Source: Paenibacillus xylanivorans (lineage in GTDB: Bacteria; Bacillota; Bacilli; Paenibacillales; Paenibacillaceae). From it: 47,979 nucleotides of DNA. The stretch is from contig NZ_LITU01000050.1 in assembly GCF_001280595.1 (NCBI RefSeq), positions 99,944 through 147,922 of the forward strand, read 5' to 3'. Shown here piece by piece: positions 24,573 to 32,518 of this stretch. The notes beneath the pieces were generated by a model that did not search any database, was not told the origin of the DNA, and was given only the letters and a program-made list of their open reading frames with translations. The position numbers and the translations under genes are program-made. Within the stretch, counting starts at the first letter, position 1. Each line of letters opens with the position of its first letter.

Positions 24573-25352
24573 TTGATTAAGATCGTATTTATGGACGTGG
24601 ATGGTACGTTACTTAGTGAGAAGGACCGAAGTCTCTCCACAGGTACAGAGGAATCAATTCGAAAATTGGTTCGTAGGGGTATACAGGTCGTTCTAGTCAC
24701 CGGCAGACCCTATAATTTATGCGGAGAGTTCAGGAAACTTGGGATTGATACCCTGGTTTCGGCTAACGGCGCATTGATCAAGAGTGGTGATGAAGTGATA
24801 CATAAATCGGTGCTTTCTGCACGAATGGTTAGAGAATTCAGTGAATTTGCCGAGCTGAACGGAAGCAGTATTTCTTATTTTACAGAGTCATTCGAGATGA
24901 ATGGTTTATGCACAACGGATGTGCGTGTCACCGATGCATTGAGAGATACGCTTGGTCTGATGGAGTACCCCTTGAAAATCAGTTCTTTGGAACAGGAAGT
25001 GTATTGCATTTGTTTATATGCCGATCAAGCCGAAGCGGAGAAATTCCATTCCAGATTCCCTGCATTGAAATTCGTGAGGTTCCATCCTTATGTGTCTAAC
25101 GTAATGGAAGAGAACGAAGTATCCAAATCGATTGCGGCAGGGAAAGTGCTTGCCCACCTGAATATCTTGAAAGATGAAGCGATGGCTTTTGGCGATGGTG
25201 AAAATGATGTTGATTTGCTAGATTACGTGGGGCTCGGCATTGCGATGGGAAACGGAGGAGATCGCATCAAACAAAGTGCGGACTATGTCACACTGCGAGC
25301 AAGTGAGGATGGCATCACACATGCGTTGAGGAAGTTTAAAATCATAGAATAA
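24573..25352 (+). CDS. Cof-type HAD-IIB phosphatase
   Basis: 259 residues with the HAD motifs: FMDVDGTLL (nucleophile Asp8, Asp10), VLVTGRPY, a lysine in the helix VSKSIAAGKVL and FGDGENDVDLL. The large alpha/beta cap between motifs II and III makes it the Cof/IIB subfamily, phosphatases of sugar phosphates and cofactors such as FMN or PLP. TTG24573 has TAGGAGGTG upstream and no better start exists. The substrate is unknown. Confidence 0.9.
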   Translation: MIKIVFMDVDGTLLSEKDRSLSTGTEESIRKLVRRGIQVVLVTGRPYNLCGEFRKLGIDTLVSANGALIKSGDEVIHKSVLSARMVREFSEFAELNGSSISYFTESFEMNGLCTTDVRVTDALRDTLGLMEYPLKISSLEQEVYCICLYADQAEAEKFHSRFPALKFVRFHPYVSNVMEENEVSKSIAAGKVLAHLNILKDEAMAFGDGENDVDLLDYVGLGIAMGNGGDRIKQSADYVTLRASEDGITHALRKFKIIE

Positions 25353-25456
25353 GAAAATTTTGGAGTAATAAGGATATCCTAATTATGGGTTTTCATGTAG
25401 AATGATGGAGGATAAATTAAAGCCCTAAAGCATAGGGTGTGATCGAAGGGTGACGT

Positions 25457-25627
25457 ATGAAAAAGGTTGTTATTGTAATTTTGACTCTTGTCGTACTTAT
25501 TGGTGTATCTTCTTCTGCTTACGCCCATCCAGGCAGATTGGACAAAAATGGTGGACATAATTGTTCCGCGAAATCCAAACAAAAAGGTCTTTGTACAGGC
25601 TACCATTATCACAAAAAGAAGAAATGA
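25457..25627 (+). CDS. Small secreted YHYH-domain protein (56 aa)
   Basis: A signal peptide (MKK, hydrophobic run, cut after AYA at about 23) precedes a 33-residue mature part: HPGRLDKNGGHNCSAKSK and CTGYHYHKKKK. The pattern His-Pro-Gly...Gly-Gly-His...Cys...Cys...Tyr-His-Tyr-His is the YHYH domain, found as a short tail or stand-alone protein in Firmicutes and thought to bind metal. AAGGGTG lies just upstream. Confidence 0.85.
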   Translation: MKKVVIVILTLVVLIGVSSSAYAHPGRLDKNGGHNCSAKSKQKGLCTGYHYHKKKK

Positions 25628-25645
25628 AAATGAGTTTTACAAGGT

Positions 25646-25679
25646 AAACCCAGCCCAGGTCTAATCTATGGTTGGGTTT
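25646..25679 (+). terminator. Inverted repeat, weak terminator candidate
   Basis: AAACCCAGCC (25646-25655) pairs with GGTTGGGTTT (25670-25679), ten pairs with one G-U around a 14-nt loop. The T tract is poor, so termination is uncertain. Confidence 0.45.
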
Positions 25680-25753
25680 GCATGTTTATAATTCATGGTA
25701 GTGTTGCAGATAACAGAATAGACTAAACATTACGTTTGAGGTGAGTAGGTATT

Positions 25754-25915
25754 ATGGGGTTTATTGGGATCATTTGTGTAATTATTATGACGGTCACACT
25801 CATCAGTATAGAAAGTAAAACTAAACGGTTAATTCAAGAGCAGGCCGAAACCAATCGGAAACTGGAGTTACTGTTGAGAAAAGAACGTTTTGCAGATCAG
25901 AAAGGAGAAGCCTAA
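25754..25915 (+). CDS. Small membrane protein with coiled tail (53 aa)
   Basis: One N-terminal helix (GFIGIICVIIMTVTLI, about 2-17) and a charged, probably coiled-coil tail rich in Glu, Lys and Leu. The TAA overlaps the ATG of the HAD gene by one base, so the two are coupled. The layout (tiny membrane helix plus coil) is common among Bacillales. The function is unknown. Confidence 0.68.
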   Translation: MGFIGIICVIIMTVTLISIESKTKRLIQEQAETNRKLELLLRKERFADQKGEA

Positions 25916-26577
25916 TGGATCATATTAAAGCGATTATTTTTGATTTGGACAATACGATTCTAAACAGAACAAGTACCTTTGAAGGATTTACCCAGAGTTT
26001 GATCAACACTTATTTTGCCCATCTTGAGACTACTGATGATATTCTTAAACGAATTATTGAGCTGGATAAGGACGGTTACAAGGACAAAGATGTGTTGTTC
26101 AACGAGCTGCTCCACGAATTGCCTTGGGCTGAGAACCCTCCTCACGCGGAGCTTATGGAGTTTTATGGCAGAGAGTATGTGAGAAGTGCTGTTCTAATGG
26201 AACAGGCGCGAGAAGTGGTGCAGCAACTAAGAGGAAAATATAAAATAGGTTTGATTACCAATGGTAAAACCGAGATTCAGTACGGTAAAATCGATCAACT
26301 CGGCATCCGGGATGATTTTGATCATATTATTGTTTCGGAAGAGGCTGGGGTCAAAAAGCCTGATCCTCGTATTTTCAAACTGGCACTGGATCATTTCGGC
26401 ATCTCTCCCGAGCAATGTATCTACATTGGAGACCATCCCGTAAATGATGTTGAAGGAGCGGCAAAAGTAGGCATGATAACGATTTGGATGAAGGTCAATC
26501 AGCCTTGGCAGGACAGCATTACAACCAAACCATTGCATACTATTGAGCATCTTGGTGAATTAAAAGGGCTGCTCTAA
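25915..26577 (+). CDS. HAD-IA hydrolase
   Basis: 220 residues: IIFDLDNTIL (nucleophile Asp10, Asp12), LITNGKTE, KKPDPRIF with the lysine and YIGDHPVNDVEGA. The all-helical cap after motif I and length fit the phosphoglycolate-phosphatase/YjjG-like branch, whose members dephosphorylate nucleotides or glycolytic side products. AAAGGAG precedes ATG25915, which overlaps the stop of a 53-residue membrane protein. The exact substrate is unknown. Confidence 0.9.
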   Translation: MDHIKAIIFDLDNTILNRTSTFEGFTQSLINTYFAHLETTDDILKRIIELDKDGYKDKDVLFNELLHELPWAENPPHAELMEFYGREYVRSAVLMEQAREVVQQLRGKYKIGLITNGKTEIQYGKIDQLGIRDDFDHIIVSEEAGVKKPDPRIFKLALDHFGISPEQCIYIGDHPVNDVEGAAKVGMITIWMKVNQPWQDSITTKPLHTIEHLGELKGLL

Positions 26578-26639
26578 GTGGAGACAGTCAGATTAGATTC
26601 AAAATTACACTACATAACAGAACATCGAGGAAGGCGCGC

Positions 26640-27106
26640 ATGGAGATCAGACAAATGGCTACGGCTTTTTTGAGTAATGGAAACGACATGTTGATGATGA
26701 AGAAGGCAGGCAGCAGGCTGTTCGATTTTGAGTTCTGGGGTGGTATCGGCGGGCATTTGGAGCACGGCGAGCTTAACTCACCAATGACTGCCAGCTACCG
26801 GGAGATCGAAGAAGAAACAGGGTTTAAGCAGGAAGATGTGGAGAATTTTCGGCTTCGATATGTTTTGTTGCAGTATAGCGACGGTGAAGTTCGGCAGCAG
26901 TTTGTATATTTTGGATACCTTTGGATGAGCTGCTGGATTTACATACATCCATCCTGATTAGAGCTGCAATCCGGCACTTTTTACAGAATCAGGAGACCGA
27001 CGAGATATGGATCGGGAATGTCCTAAATGGAGAAAGGGCAGCGACCAGACCAAGAGTAGAATGGAGCATTATGCAAGACTCCATATCATTTGAACCCGTT
27101 GTGTAA
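26640..27106 (+). pseudogene. Nudix hydrolase gene with internal deletion and frameshift
   Basis: The first part (26640 to about 26914) is a good Nudix N-terminus: MATAFLSNGNDMLMM, GGIGGHLEHGELN, REIEEETGF and VRQQFVYFG. There the frame breaks, and the straight reading stops at 26957 in unrelated residues. The expected C-terminus WIPLDELLDLHTS, IRHFLQNQ and VEWSIMQDSISFEPVV continues in another frame to 27106. The residues usually found between VYFG and WIP are missing, so a short deletion joined the parts at TTTTGG. The Nudix box is intact, but the fold is incomplete. Confidence 0.82.
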
Positions 27107-27184
27107 TGTTAGACGTCTTGATTGGGAACGCAACCTATTTCGGATCAAAAAAGCCATACGTTTAACCGGTAGGCGGCTGTTAAT

Positions 27185-27219
27185 AAGAGCGAGGGTATTG
27201 TCCATCCCCGCTCTTTTTT
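27185..27219 (+). terminator. Rho-independent terminator
   Basis: AAGAGCG (27185-27191) pairs with CGCTCTT (27209-27215), extended by GGG/CCC after a bulged A; a run of T follows. Confidence 0.85.
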
Positions 27220-27249
27220 AATGATGTAATCAAGGGAAGGAGAAAAATA

Positions 27250-27831
27250 GTGAGATCCAACTTACAATATAACAAATGGTTCAAAAGATGCCTCTTTCTA
27301 CTACCAACGGTTGTATTGCTATATTTGCTGGTTCAGTTTTTTCCTTATACGAGTCTAATGAGACTAATCATGTTTCCCCTGATTGTGGCGATCAATGCAG
27401 GCATTATCTTCATTGCAGCACAAAAAACAGAAAAGAAAGTATCCAACACGCTGAAGGGGACATTACGAAATGTATTAATCATACTCCTAACCCTACTGGT
27501 TACCATCGTGCTATATCCTCAGGCATCCGATAGACACATTGTCGTTCAAATCAAAGATGGAATACATGCCATAAGGCATTATGAAGATATCACAACAAAG
27601 GATCTCAGGCTCAATAAAGATCAGAGTGGGAGAATTATTGGGGATTCCAATGAGCGATATGTTGTAGCGCTTTATAAATTTAGCCAGGACATTCCGATGG
27701 ACGGTTCATTTCACATCTATGAGAAAGCAGGAAACAGGACCTTCAATCCGGTGATTAATAATGTGGAGCAAATCCCTGAGAAATTGATGGGCTTTCATAA
27801 GCTGATGTGGTGGGTCATGGAACATAATTGA
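27250..27831 (+). CDS. Hypothetical membrane protein
   Basis: 193 residues with three membrane helices (about 11-31, 35-56 and 71-90) and a C-terminal soluble domain of 100 residues, with VVQIKDGIHAIRHYE and FHIYEKAGNRTFNPV. I do not recognise the family. GTG27250 has GGAAGGAG upstream. It is the last + strand gene before the minus-strand glycosyltransferase, and no terminator is visible in the 62 nt between them. Confidence 0.7.
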   Translation: MRSNLQYNKWFKRCLFLLPTVVLLYLLVQFFPYTSLMRLIMFPLIVAINAGIIFIAAQKTEKKVSNTLKGTLRNVLIILLTLLVTIVLYPQASDRHIVVQIKDGIHAIRHYEDITTKDLRLNKDQSGRIIGDSNERYVVALYKFSQDIPMDGSFHIYEKAGNRTFNPVINNVEQIPEKLMGFHKLMWWVMEHN

Positions 27832-27893
27832 TCTGTATCAGAACGACGCTTTAATTTTCGGCCACATCCCTTAATTCTGATCGTGAATGCTGT

Positions 27894-29051
27894 TCAAGCT
27901 GTAATAATTCGATTTTTCGTGCGTCTTCTCCGATTCTCAATGGCTTCCTCATAATCCCCGATTAACCCGTCAAAAATGTGATCCCACGAGCGCTGCTCAG
28001 CAAGCTTTCGTCCTTCAATACCCATATTTCTTAGTTGTTCCATATGATCACCCCAAAGGCATATCTCCCGAATCAATGCATCCGCTTGGCCTGGCTCGAA
28101 CAGAACACCGCTTCGATGATGTGCGACCAAGTCTTTTACACCGCCACCATTCGCTGCGAGAACCGGCAATCCTGAAGCCATCGCTTCCAGCACCACATTG
28201 CCAAATGTTTCTGTTGAGGAAGGAAACACAAAGAGATCTGACGAAGCATACATAACAGCAAGTTCCTCACCATGCAGATACCCTGTAAAGGTGACATTGG
28301 GCGGGGACTGCATACGCATTTTGGGAAGTAATGGGCCATCACCTACAATGATCCAGTGCACACGGGATTGCATATGTTCAGGTAACTGCTGCATGGCAAG
28401 GGTGAGGGTAGCGATATCTTTTTCAGGAGCAATTCGTCCAACGTAGAGTAAAATTAGAGGAGCCGTTATATTGTAGCGAGTACGGATATCGGAGCTTCGT
28501 TTATAAGGTGAATACAGGCTGCAATCGATTCCGCGGGACCATAACTTCAGACGCTGAATGCCTTTCGATTGCAATGAGTTTAAGGTTTCTTGAGACGGTG
28601 TTAATGTTGCATCACAGGCCCGGTGGAACCATTGGATATACTTCCAGTAGAGAGGAATTATGCTGTTCAACCTGTAGTATTCAAGGTAACGATCGAAGTG
28701 GGTATGGTAGGAGATGACATGAGGAAGCTGGTGCTTGAGCGCATATCTGAGACCGAGAAGGCCCATATTGAATGGGGTAGCAATATGCAGAAGATCTGGC
28801 TGAAAGGCTTTTAATTCTTGATGAATGGATCTCCGGTTAGGTAGGGCTATTCTACATTCAGGATAGAGGAAAAAGGGGATGTTGGTAACCGAACGGGCCG
28901 TTGCGGCGTGATTGCCTTCAATAACTGACTGCGGCGTAAGTAGCAGATGCTCAATTCCTTTGCGGTTTAACTGGTTACTTAAGCGGTGCAGCGTGCCGGC
29001 AACACCATTGGTATCCGGAACATAGGTATCGGTGAACAAGGCCAGGCGCAT
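27894..29051 (-). CDS. Glycosyltransferase family 4 protein
   Basis: 385 residues with GT4 GT-B features: an N-terminal Rossmann half FTDTYVPDTNGVAGTLHRL, the acceptor-side HTHFDRY, LLYVGRIAPEKD at the start of the C-terminal half, then VFPSSTETFGNVVLEAMASGLPVLA, where the Glu residues contact the nucleotide sugar, and GGGVKDLV. Similar enzymes (MgtA-like) add mannose or glucose to lipids or other acceptors. The second of two adjacent ATGs, 29051, is best spaced from GGGAGGGG. It is the only intact minus-strand gene in the centre of the window. The acceptor is unknown. Confidence 0.88.
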   Translation of the reverse strand: MRLALFTDTYVPDTNGVAGTLHRLSNQLNRKGIEHLLLTPQSVIEGNHAATARSVTNIPFFLYPECRIALPNRRSIHQELKAFQPDLLHIATPFNMGLLGLRYALKHQLPHVISYHTHFDRYLEYYRLNSIIPLYWKYIQWFHRACDATLTPSQETLNSLQSKGIQRLKLWSRGIDCSLYSPYKRSSDIRTRYNITAPLILLYVGRIAPEKDIATLTLAMQQLPEHMQSRVHWIIVGDGPLLPKMRMQSPPNVTFTGYLHGEELAVMYASSDLFVFPSSTETFGNVVLEAMASGLPVLAANGGGVKDLVAHHRSGVLFEPGQADALIREICLWGDHMEQLRNMGIEGRKLAEQRSWDHIFDGLIGDYEEAIENRRRRTKNRIITA

Positions 29052-29229
29052 CATTACCCCTCCCATGACTCTTGATGACAAGATCATAACAGCGGATCAT
29101 TTTCCAGAGGTCAAGTGCAGGTTAACTTTTTCTGTATTTCATGTAAAGTGTGCGAGCAGCGTGATCTGGTGCAAACTTACATCGGATAAACTTATATAAT
29201 ATATTCTGCTATGATGTAAAGGCGTTTTG

Positions 29230-29283
29230 TTACACTAGTTCAGCGATTGAAGGTTTGTCTGAACAAGTAGTGATTCAGTGTGA
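29230..29283 (+). promoter_or_regulatory. Imperfect leader hairpin before the DMP19-like gene
   Basis: TTACACT (29230-29236) pairs with AGTGTGA (29277-29283) and, inside, GTTCAG (29238-29243) with CTGAAC (29259-29264). It is a two-part stem with an asymmetric gap ending 33 nt before the start. A TATAAT lies upstream at 29195-29200 without a clear -35. Regulation is conjecture. Confidence 0.3.
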
Positions 29284-29316
29284 AATGAGATAGAGAGATA
29301 CAGGAGGCAGATAGAG

Positions 29317-29886
29317 ATGAACAAATTACAGGAAGAATTGCAGCAATTGTTACCCTTGGATCAGCTTGAAAGCATGTCGGGTGAAGAAGTGGTGGGGAGT
29401 GTTGCCATGGATCTTTATCGTGCTGAATTTGCGACCATCCGGGAATGCGGACCGGAACTTCCGCAGGTGTTGCGAGATACCATTTTGATCGTAGATCTGG
29501 ATACAGAACTGTCCATGAGTGGCATTACCGGTTTTCTTGAAAATGCGAGCGGGCAGTTTCTGGGTGAAACGACGGAAGCGATGCAGCGCATAGGCAATGA
29601 TGCAGATGCAGGGATCTTGAAGAACATCCAGCATATGTTATCCGAAAGTGGTGTAACACCTGAGCAATTAAGAGAGAATGTGAATTCACTCTCCGAACAG
29701 GATGTAACGACAACCTTGAATACGCATGGTCAACAGATCCATGAGGTATTGCAGCAGGTTGAGGCGGAAGCAGGTCATTTAAGCATGCAATCGGATAACG
29801 AGGAGGTATTTGAACTTCTTTATCAATATGTGGATACAAACAAAGATCGCTTGAAACAGGAGATGGAGCACCTCATGTCTAATTGA
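29317..29886 (+). CDS. DMP19/DUF4375-like protein
   Basis: 189 very acidic residues. The central part DLDTELSMSGITGFLENASG then EAMQRIGNDADAGIL resembles DUF4375 (DMP19-like), a family with a known DNA-mimic member in Neisseria and many orphan immunity-like relatives. The acidic composition fits a mimic or immunity role, but this is inference. AGGAGG precedes ATG29317. A TmrB-like gene follows 26 nt later, so the two may be co-transcribed. Confidence 0.68.
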   Translation: MNKLQEELQQLLPLDQLESMSGEEVVGSVAMDLYRAEFATIRECGPELPQVLRDTILIVDLDTELSMSGITGFLENASGQFLGETTEAMQRIGNDADAGILKNIQHMLSESGVTPEQLRENVNSLSEQDVTTTLNTHGQQIHEVLQQVEAEAGHLSMQSDNEEVFELLYQYVDTNKDRLKQEMEHLMSN

Positions 29887-29911
29887 ATCTGACACGTAGG
29901 AGAGTGTTACG

Positions 29912-30448
29912 ATGATTGTGATGATTAATGGAGCATTTGGCTCGGGTAAAACCTCTGCTGCAACCAAGCTGCAGCCGCAAATTCCGAACAGCATGATCTA
30001 CGATCCTGAAGAGATTGGTTACATGTTAAGAAATGTGATTGTGGATGACGTGAAAATGGAAGAGGAGAAAACGGACGATTTTCAGGATATGGAGCTGTGG
30101 AAAGTCCTTACCGTGAAAGTCGCCCGTGAAATCAGGGAGAAGTATAACAAACATCTGATTGTTCCAATGACCATCTACAAGACAGAGCAGTTCAATTACA
30201 TCCATCGGGGTCTGAAAGAGTTAGATGCTGACCTTTTTCATTTCACACTGATGACATCTATGGAAACATTACATGAGAGATTGTTGAAGCGCGGGGATAA
30301 GCCTGAGAGCTGGACTTTTAAACAAGCGGCTAAGTGTGCCGAAGCATTCCACGGAGTACGCTTTGAAGAGTACATTCAAACGAACGACCAAACAACAGAT
30401 GATGTGGTGAATTTTATAATTTCCAAAGTGTTATCAAACTGTAAATGA
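29912..30448 (+). CDS. tmrB: TmrB-like P-loop protein (tunicamycin resistance family)
   Basis: 178 residues. It follows B. subtilis TmrB closely: MINGAFGSGKTSAATKL with Walker A (7-15), MIYDPEEIGYMLRNV, then LIVPMTIY, FHFTLMTSMETLHERLLKRG and the end FEEYIQTND. TmrB confers tunicamycin resistance and binds ATP; its overproduction is protective. TAGGAGAG precedes ATG29912. The B. subtilis protein has a C-terminal amphipathic membrane helix, whereas this copy ends earlier, after SKVLSNCK, so it may be less firmly membrane-bound. Resistance is inferred from the homologue. Confidence 0.85.
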   Translation: MIVMINGAFGSGKTSAATKLQPQIPNSMIYDPEEIGYMLRNVIVDDVKMEEEKTDDFQDMELWKVLTVKVAREIREKYNKHLIVPMTIYKTEQFNYIHRGLKELDADLFHFTLMTSMETLHERLLKRGDKPESWTFKQAAKCAEAFHGVRFEEYIQTNDQTTDDVVNFIISKVLSNCK

Positions 30449-30457
30449 GGAGGTAAA

Positions 30458-30748
30458 ATGATGAGTATCAACAAACGATTAGGTGTGGAATCCCTGTTGG
30501 TAACTTTGCTATTCACACTGGGTTTTATGGCTTGGAATGTCGTTCAAGGAATGTTATTGACACTTAATCATGTACCTGAAATGAACAACGATTCATCCGT
30601 CACCATGTTGCAGTCCGAGGTTGCTTTTGGCTCCATTACCCGTTGGGATACCACTTCCATTCTGATTGCTGCTGTCGGATTCCTCTTGCTTGTTGCTGCA
30701 TACTATGGTCTTCGTTCGGGGATACAGCGCTGGACACAGCGTTCTTGA
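30458..30748 (+). CDS. Small membrane protein, hypothetical
   Basis: 96 residues with two membrane helices (about 12-34 and 66-83) and a Thr/Asn/Glu-rich outside loop between them (about 40-64). AGGAGG precedes ATG30458 (ATG30461 also possible). It starts 10 nt after the TmrB-like gene, so the three genes from 29317 probably form one operon, ended at 30789. The family is unknown. Confidence 0.75.
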   Translation: MMSINKRLGVESLLVTLLFTLGFMAWNVVQGMLLTLNHVPEMNNDSSVTMLQSEVAFGSITRWDTTSILIAAVGFLLLVAAYYGLRSGIQRWTQRS

Positions 30749-30788
30749 AGTAGGCTGTTTATTAATAAGGAAGAAAATAGACAAAAAG

Positions 30789-30829
30789 CAGTTCTATACC
30801 AGAGGTAGCTGGTAGAAGAACTGTTTTTT
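30789..30829 (+). terminator. Rho-independent terminator
   Basis: CAGTTCT (30789-30795) pairs with AGAACTG (30817-30823), enclosing a TACCAG/CTGGTA inner stem; six T follow. A-rich DNA on its left could let it serve the minus-strand remnant as well. Confidence 0.85.
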
Positions 30830-30845
30830 CGTTATTTTTAATAGA

Positions 30846-31136
30846 TTATAAATGCTTGGAAATGACTTCTTCCAGTCCTTGGGCGACCGAATGTGCACCA
30901 CGTGCAAGATTTCTCTCATAGAGATGCAGACGGACAAAACTCTCGTCCGTGCCCATCGCTTCGGAGAAAATGCCACCGAGCCCACGTGCGCGGCAATCGA
31001 TCTGAAGCAACAGTTCCAGTGAATCTCCCATGGGATAGAACAGTACTTCCAGCTCATCCAAATAACCACGGAACTTGCTCGTTGGCATGAATTCAAATTC
31101 CTGTACAAATGGAAGATTACCACCGAGAGAAGCGTT
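30846..31136 (-). pseudogene. spo0M: spo0M remnant: C-terminal third only
   Basis: The minus-strand frame reads LPFVQEFEFMPTSKFRG, YLDELEVLFYPMGDSLELLLQ and IDCRARGLGGIFSEAMGTD, then ends ...GLEEVISKHL. This is the C-terminal part of the sporulation-control protein Spo0M: conserved FVQEFEF, RGxLDELEV and DRRARGLGG, here with Cys in place of the first Arg. The normal protein has about 250 residues. Only about 96 codons are open, a TGA at 31137-31139 precedes them, and no arrestin-like N-terminus is found in any frame. An internal ATG at 31086 exists, but a functional product is doubtful. Confidence 0.8.
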
Positions 31137-31273
31137 TCAAATTTTAACAAGCACAAGATGAGAATGGATAAAACCTTTCTTGCGAGAAAAAAGTTAATTT
31201 ATTGAACAGGAAAATCGACTTACCAGTGTCGAATGTTGTTTAATATGGGATTTTCTTCTGGGAGGAATATCTA

Positions 31274-31954
31274 TTGGGTATGGAATGGTATGACATGATC
31301 GCACGGCGTAACGGAGGATACAAGGGCAGGTCAGTATTTACCTGGGAGGGTAATTCGGCAGAAGATATATTTGAAGCGCGCTTGATGCAGTTGCTGCCTC
31401 AGCATAAATCCGTGCTCGATGCAGGTTGTGGTCATGGTGAATTTACATTAAAAATGTCGGCCTATACCGATCATATTACGGGTTTTGACAACTCGATGGA
31501 ACTACTGCGTATTGCCCAAGCTGGGCTTGAGGCCAGTGACGTTGGAAATGTTGAATTTGTCTACGCCACAACTAAGACGGATTTGCCTTTCGAAGACGAA
31601 CAGTTCGACCTGATCTATGACCGCAGAGGACCTACGTCCATTATTGAACATGGGAGATTGCTGGGAAAGAGTGGCGTGATCTTTGGCATTCATACCGATG
31701 TAAGTAAGGTACGAGAAAGGCTGCATACAAATCAGTATGAAGACATTGAGATTGAGGAATTCAACGAGGCCCTAATGGTTTTTCCTGATGAAAAAGAATT
31801 CGCTATCTTTCTTTCCGATATTCCCGGAAACCCGGATTACACACGGCCTGAGTACCATGAACAGCTTCAAGTTAAGCTGAAGGAAAATCGGATTGATGGG
31901 AGAATTGCTGTGCGGGAACTCAAGTATAACTGGAAGGCCGTAAGACCAACGTAA
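31274..31954 (+). CDS. Class I SAM-dependent methyltransferase
   Basis: 226 residues with a Rossmann methyltransferase core: motif I SVLDAGCGHGEFTLKM, motif II acidic residue in GFDNSMELLRIA and the post-motif segment LPFEDEQFDLIYDRRGPTS. The C-terminal half (NEALMVFPDEKEFAIFL) is less typical and contains the substrate side. TTG31274 follows GGGAGGAAT. The methyl acceptor is unknown. It lies next to the spo0M remnant but in the opposite direction. Confidence 0.85.
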   Translation: MGMEWYDMIARRNGGYKGRSVFTWEGNSAEDIFEARLMQLLPQHKSVLDAGCGHGEFTLKMSAYTDHITGFDNSMELLRIAQAGLEASDVGNVEFVYATTKTDLPFEDEQFDLIYDRRGPTSIIEHGRLLGKSGVIFGIHTDVSKVRERLHTNQYEDIEIEEFNEALMVFPDEKEFAIFLSDIPGNPDYTRPEYHEQLQVKLKENRIDGRIAVRELKYNWKAVRPT

Positions 31955-31975
31955 AGGAAAGGAAAACTTGAATAC

Positions 31976-32518
31976 ATGCGTAGAAGTACGATATTTTGGC
32001 TAACTGGCATTGCAATTGTTATTGTAGCAGCTTTCATTGTATATAATAATTTGGCTCCCAGCGTTACAGAGCAGAATGTTAACATGAAAGGCACGATTCG
32101 GCAGACAACTGCGGAAGAATACGAGGTGCAATTAACCATAACACGGACAAAAAAAGATAAGGGTCAGCACACCGTATATCCTTATGTACCTGGTTGGGGT
32201 TCAATATCTTTTAATGACGAACAGGACAAACGATTTATTCGACCTGCTTCTGTAGGCAGCACAGGTGCAATGGAAGCGATTCTTCGTCAAGCGTTACAGA
32301 GGCAGTCATCAACAGCGATTACTGAATTTGCAGGGTTCTCCATACCTGATGCAGCGGGCACGTACAAAATGCGTTTTACCATTCATCCTTTGGGTGAGGA
32401 GGCAGAACTGATTCGGCAACCGATGATCTATTATGTTCATCTGGAAAAATTACTAGGCAAGGACCTGAGCTGGGTCTCAGGAGAGCCTCTGGAAATCATT
32501 AAGGAGTATGCAGAGTGA
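31976..32518 (+). CDS. Membrane-anchored extracytoplasmic protein, hypothetical
   Basis: 180 residues: one N-terminal helix (about 7-26), then an outside domain with strands such as YEVQLTITRTKKDK and YKMRFTIHPLGEEAELI, probably an immunoglobulin-like beta sandwich. I do not recognise the family. The stop overlaps the next ATG by one base, so it is coupled to the AAC(6')-like gene. Confidence 0.72.
   Translation: MRRSTIFWLTGIAIVIVAAFIVYNNLAPSVTEQNVNMKGTIRQTTAEEYEVQLTITRTKKDKGQHTVYPYVPGWGSISFNDEQDKRFIRPASVGSTGAMEAILRQALQRQSSTAITEFAGFSIPDAAGTYKMRFTIHPLGEEAELIRQPMIYYVHLEKLLGKDLSWVSGEPLEIIKEYAE

Noticed and set aside
30794..31156. A 120-codon minus-strand open frame over the spo0M remnant
   Set aside because: Its residues are Cys/Trp-rich and resemble nothing; the overlapping frame 30846-31136 matches Spo0M.
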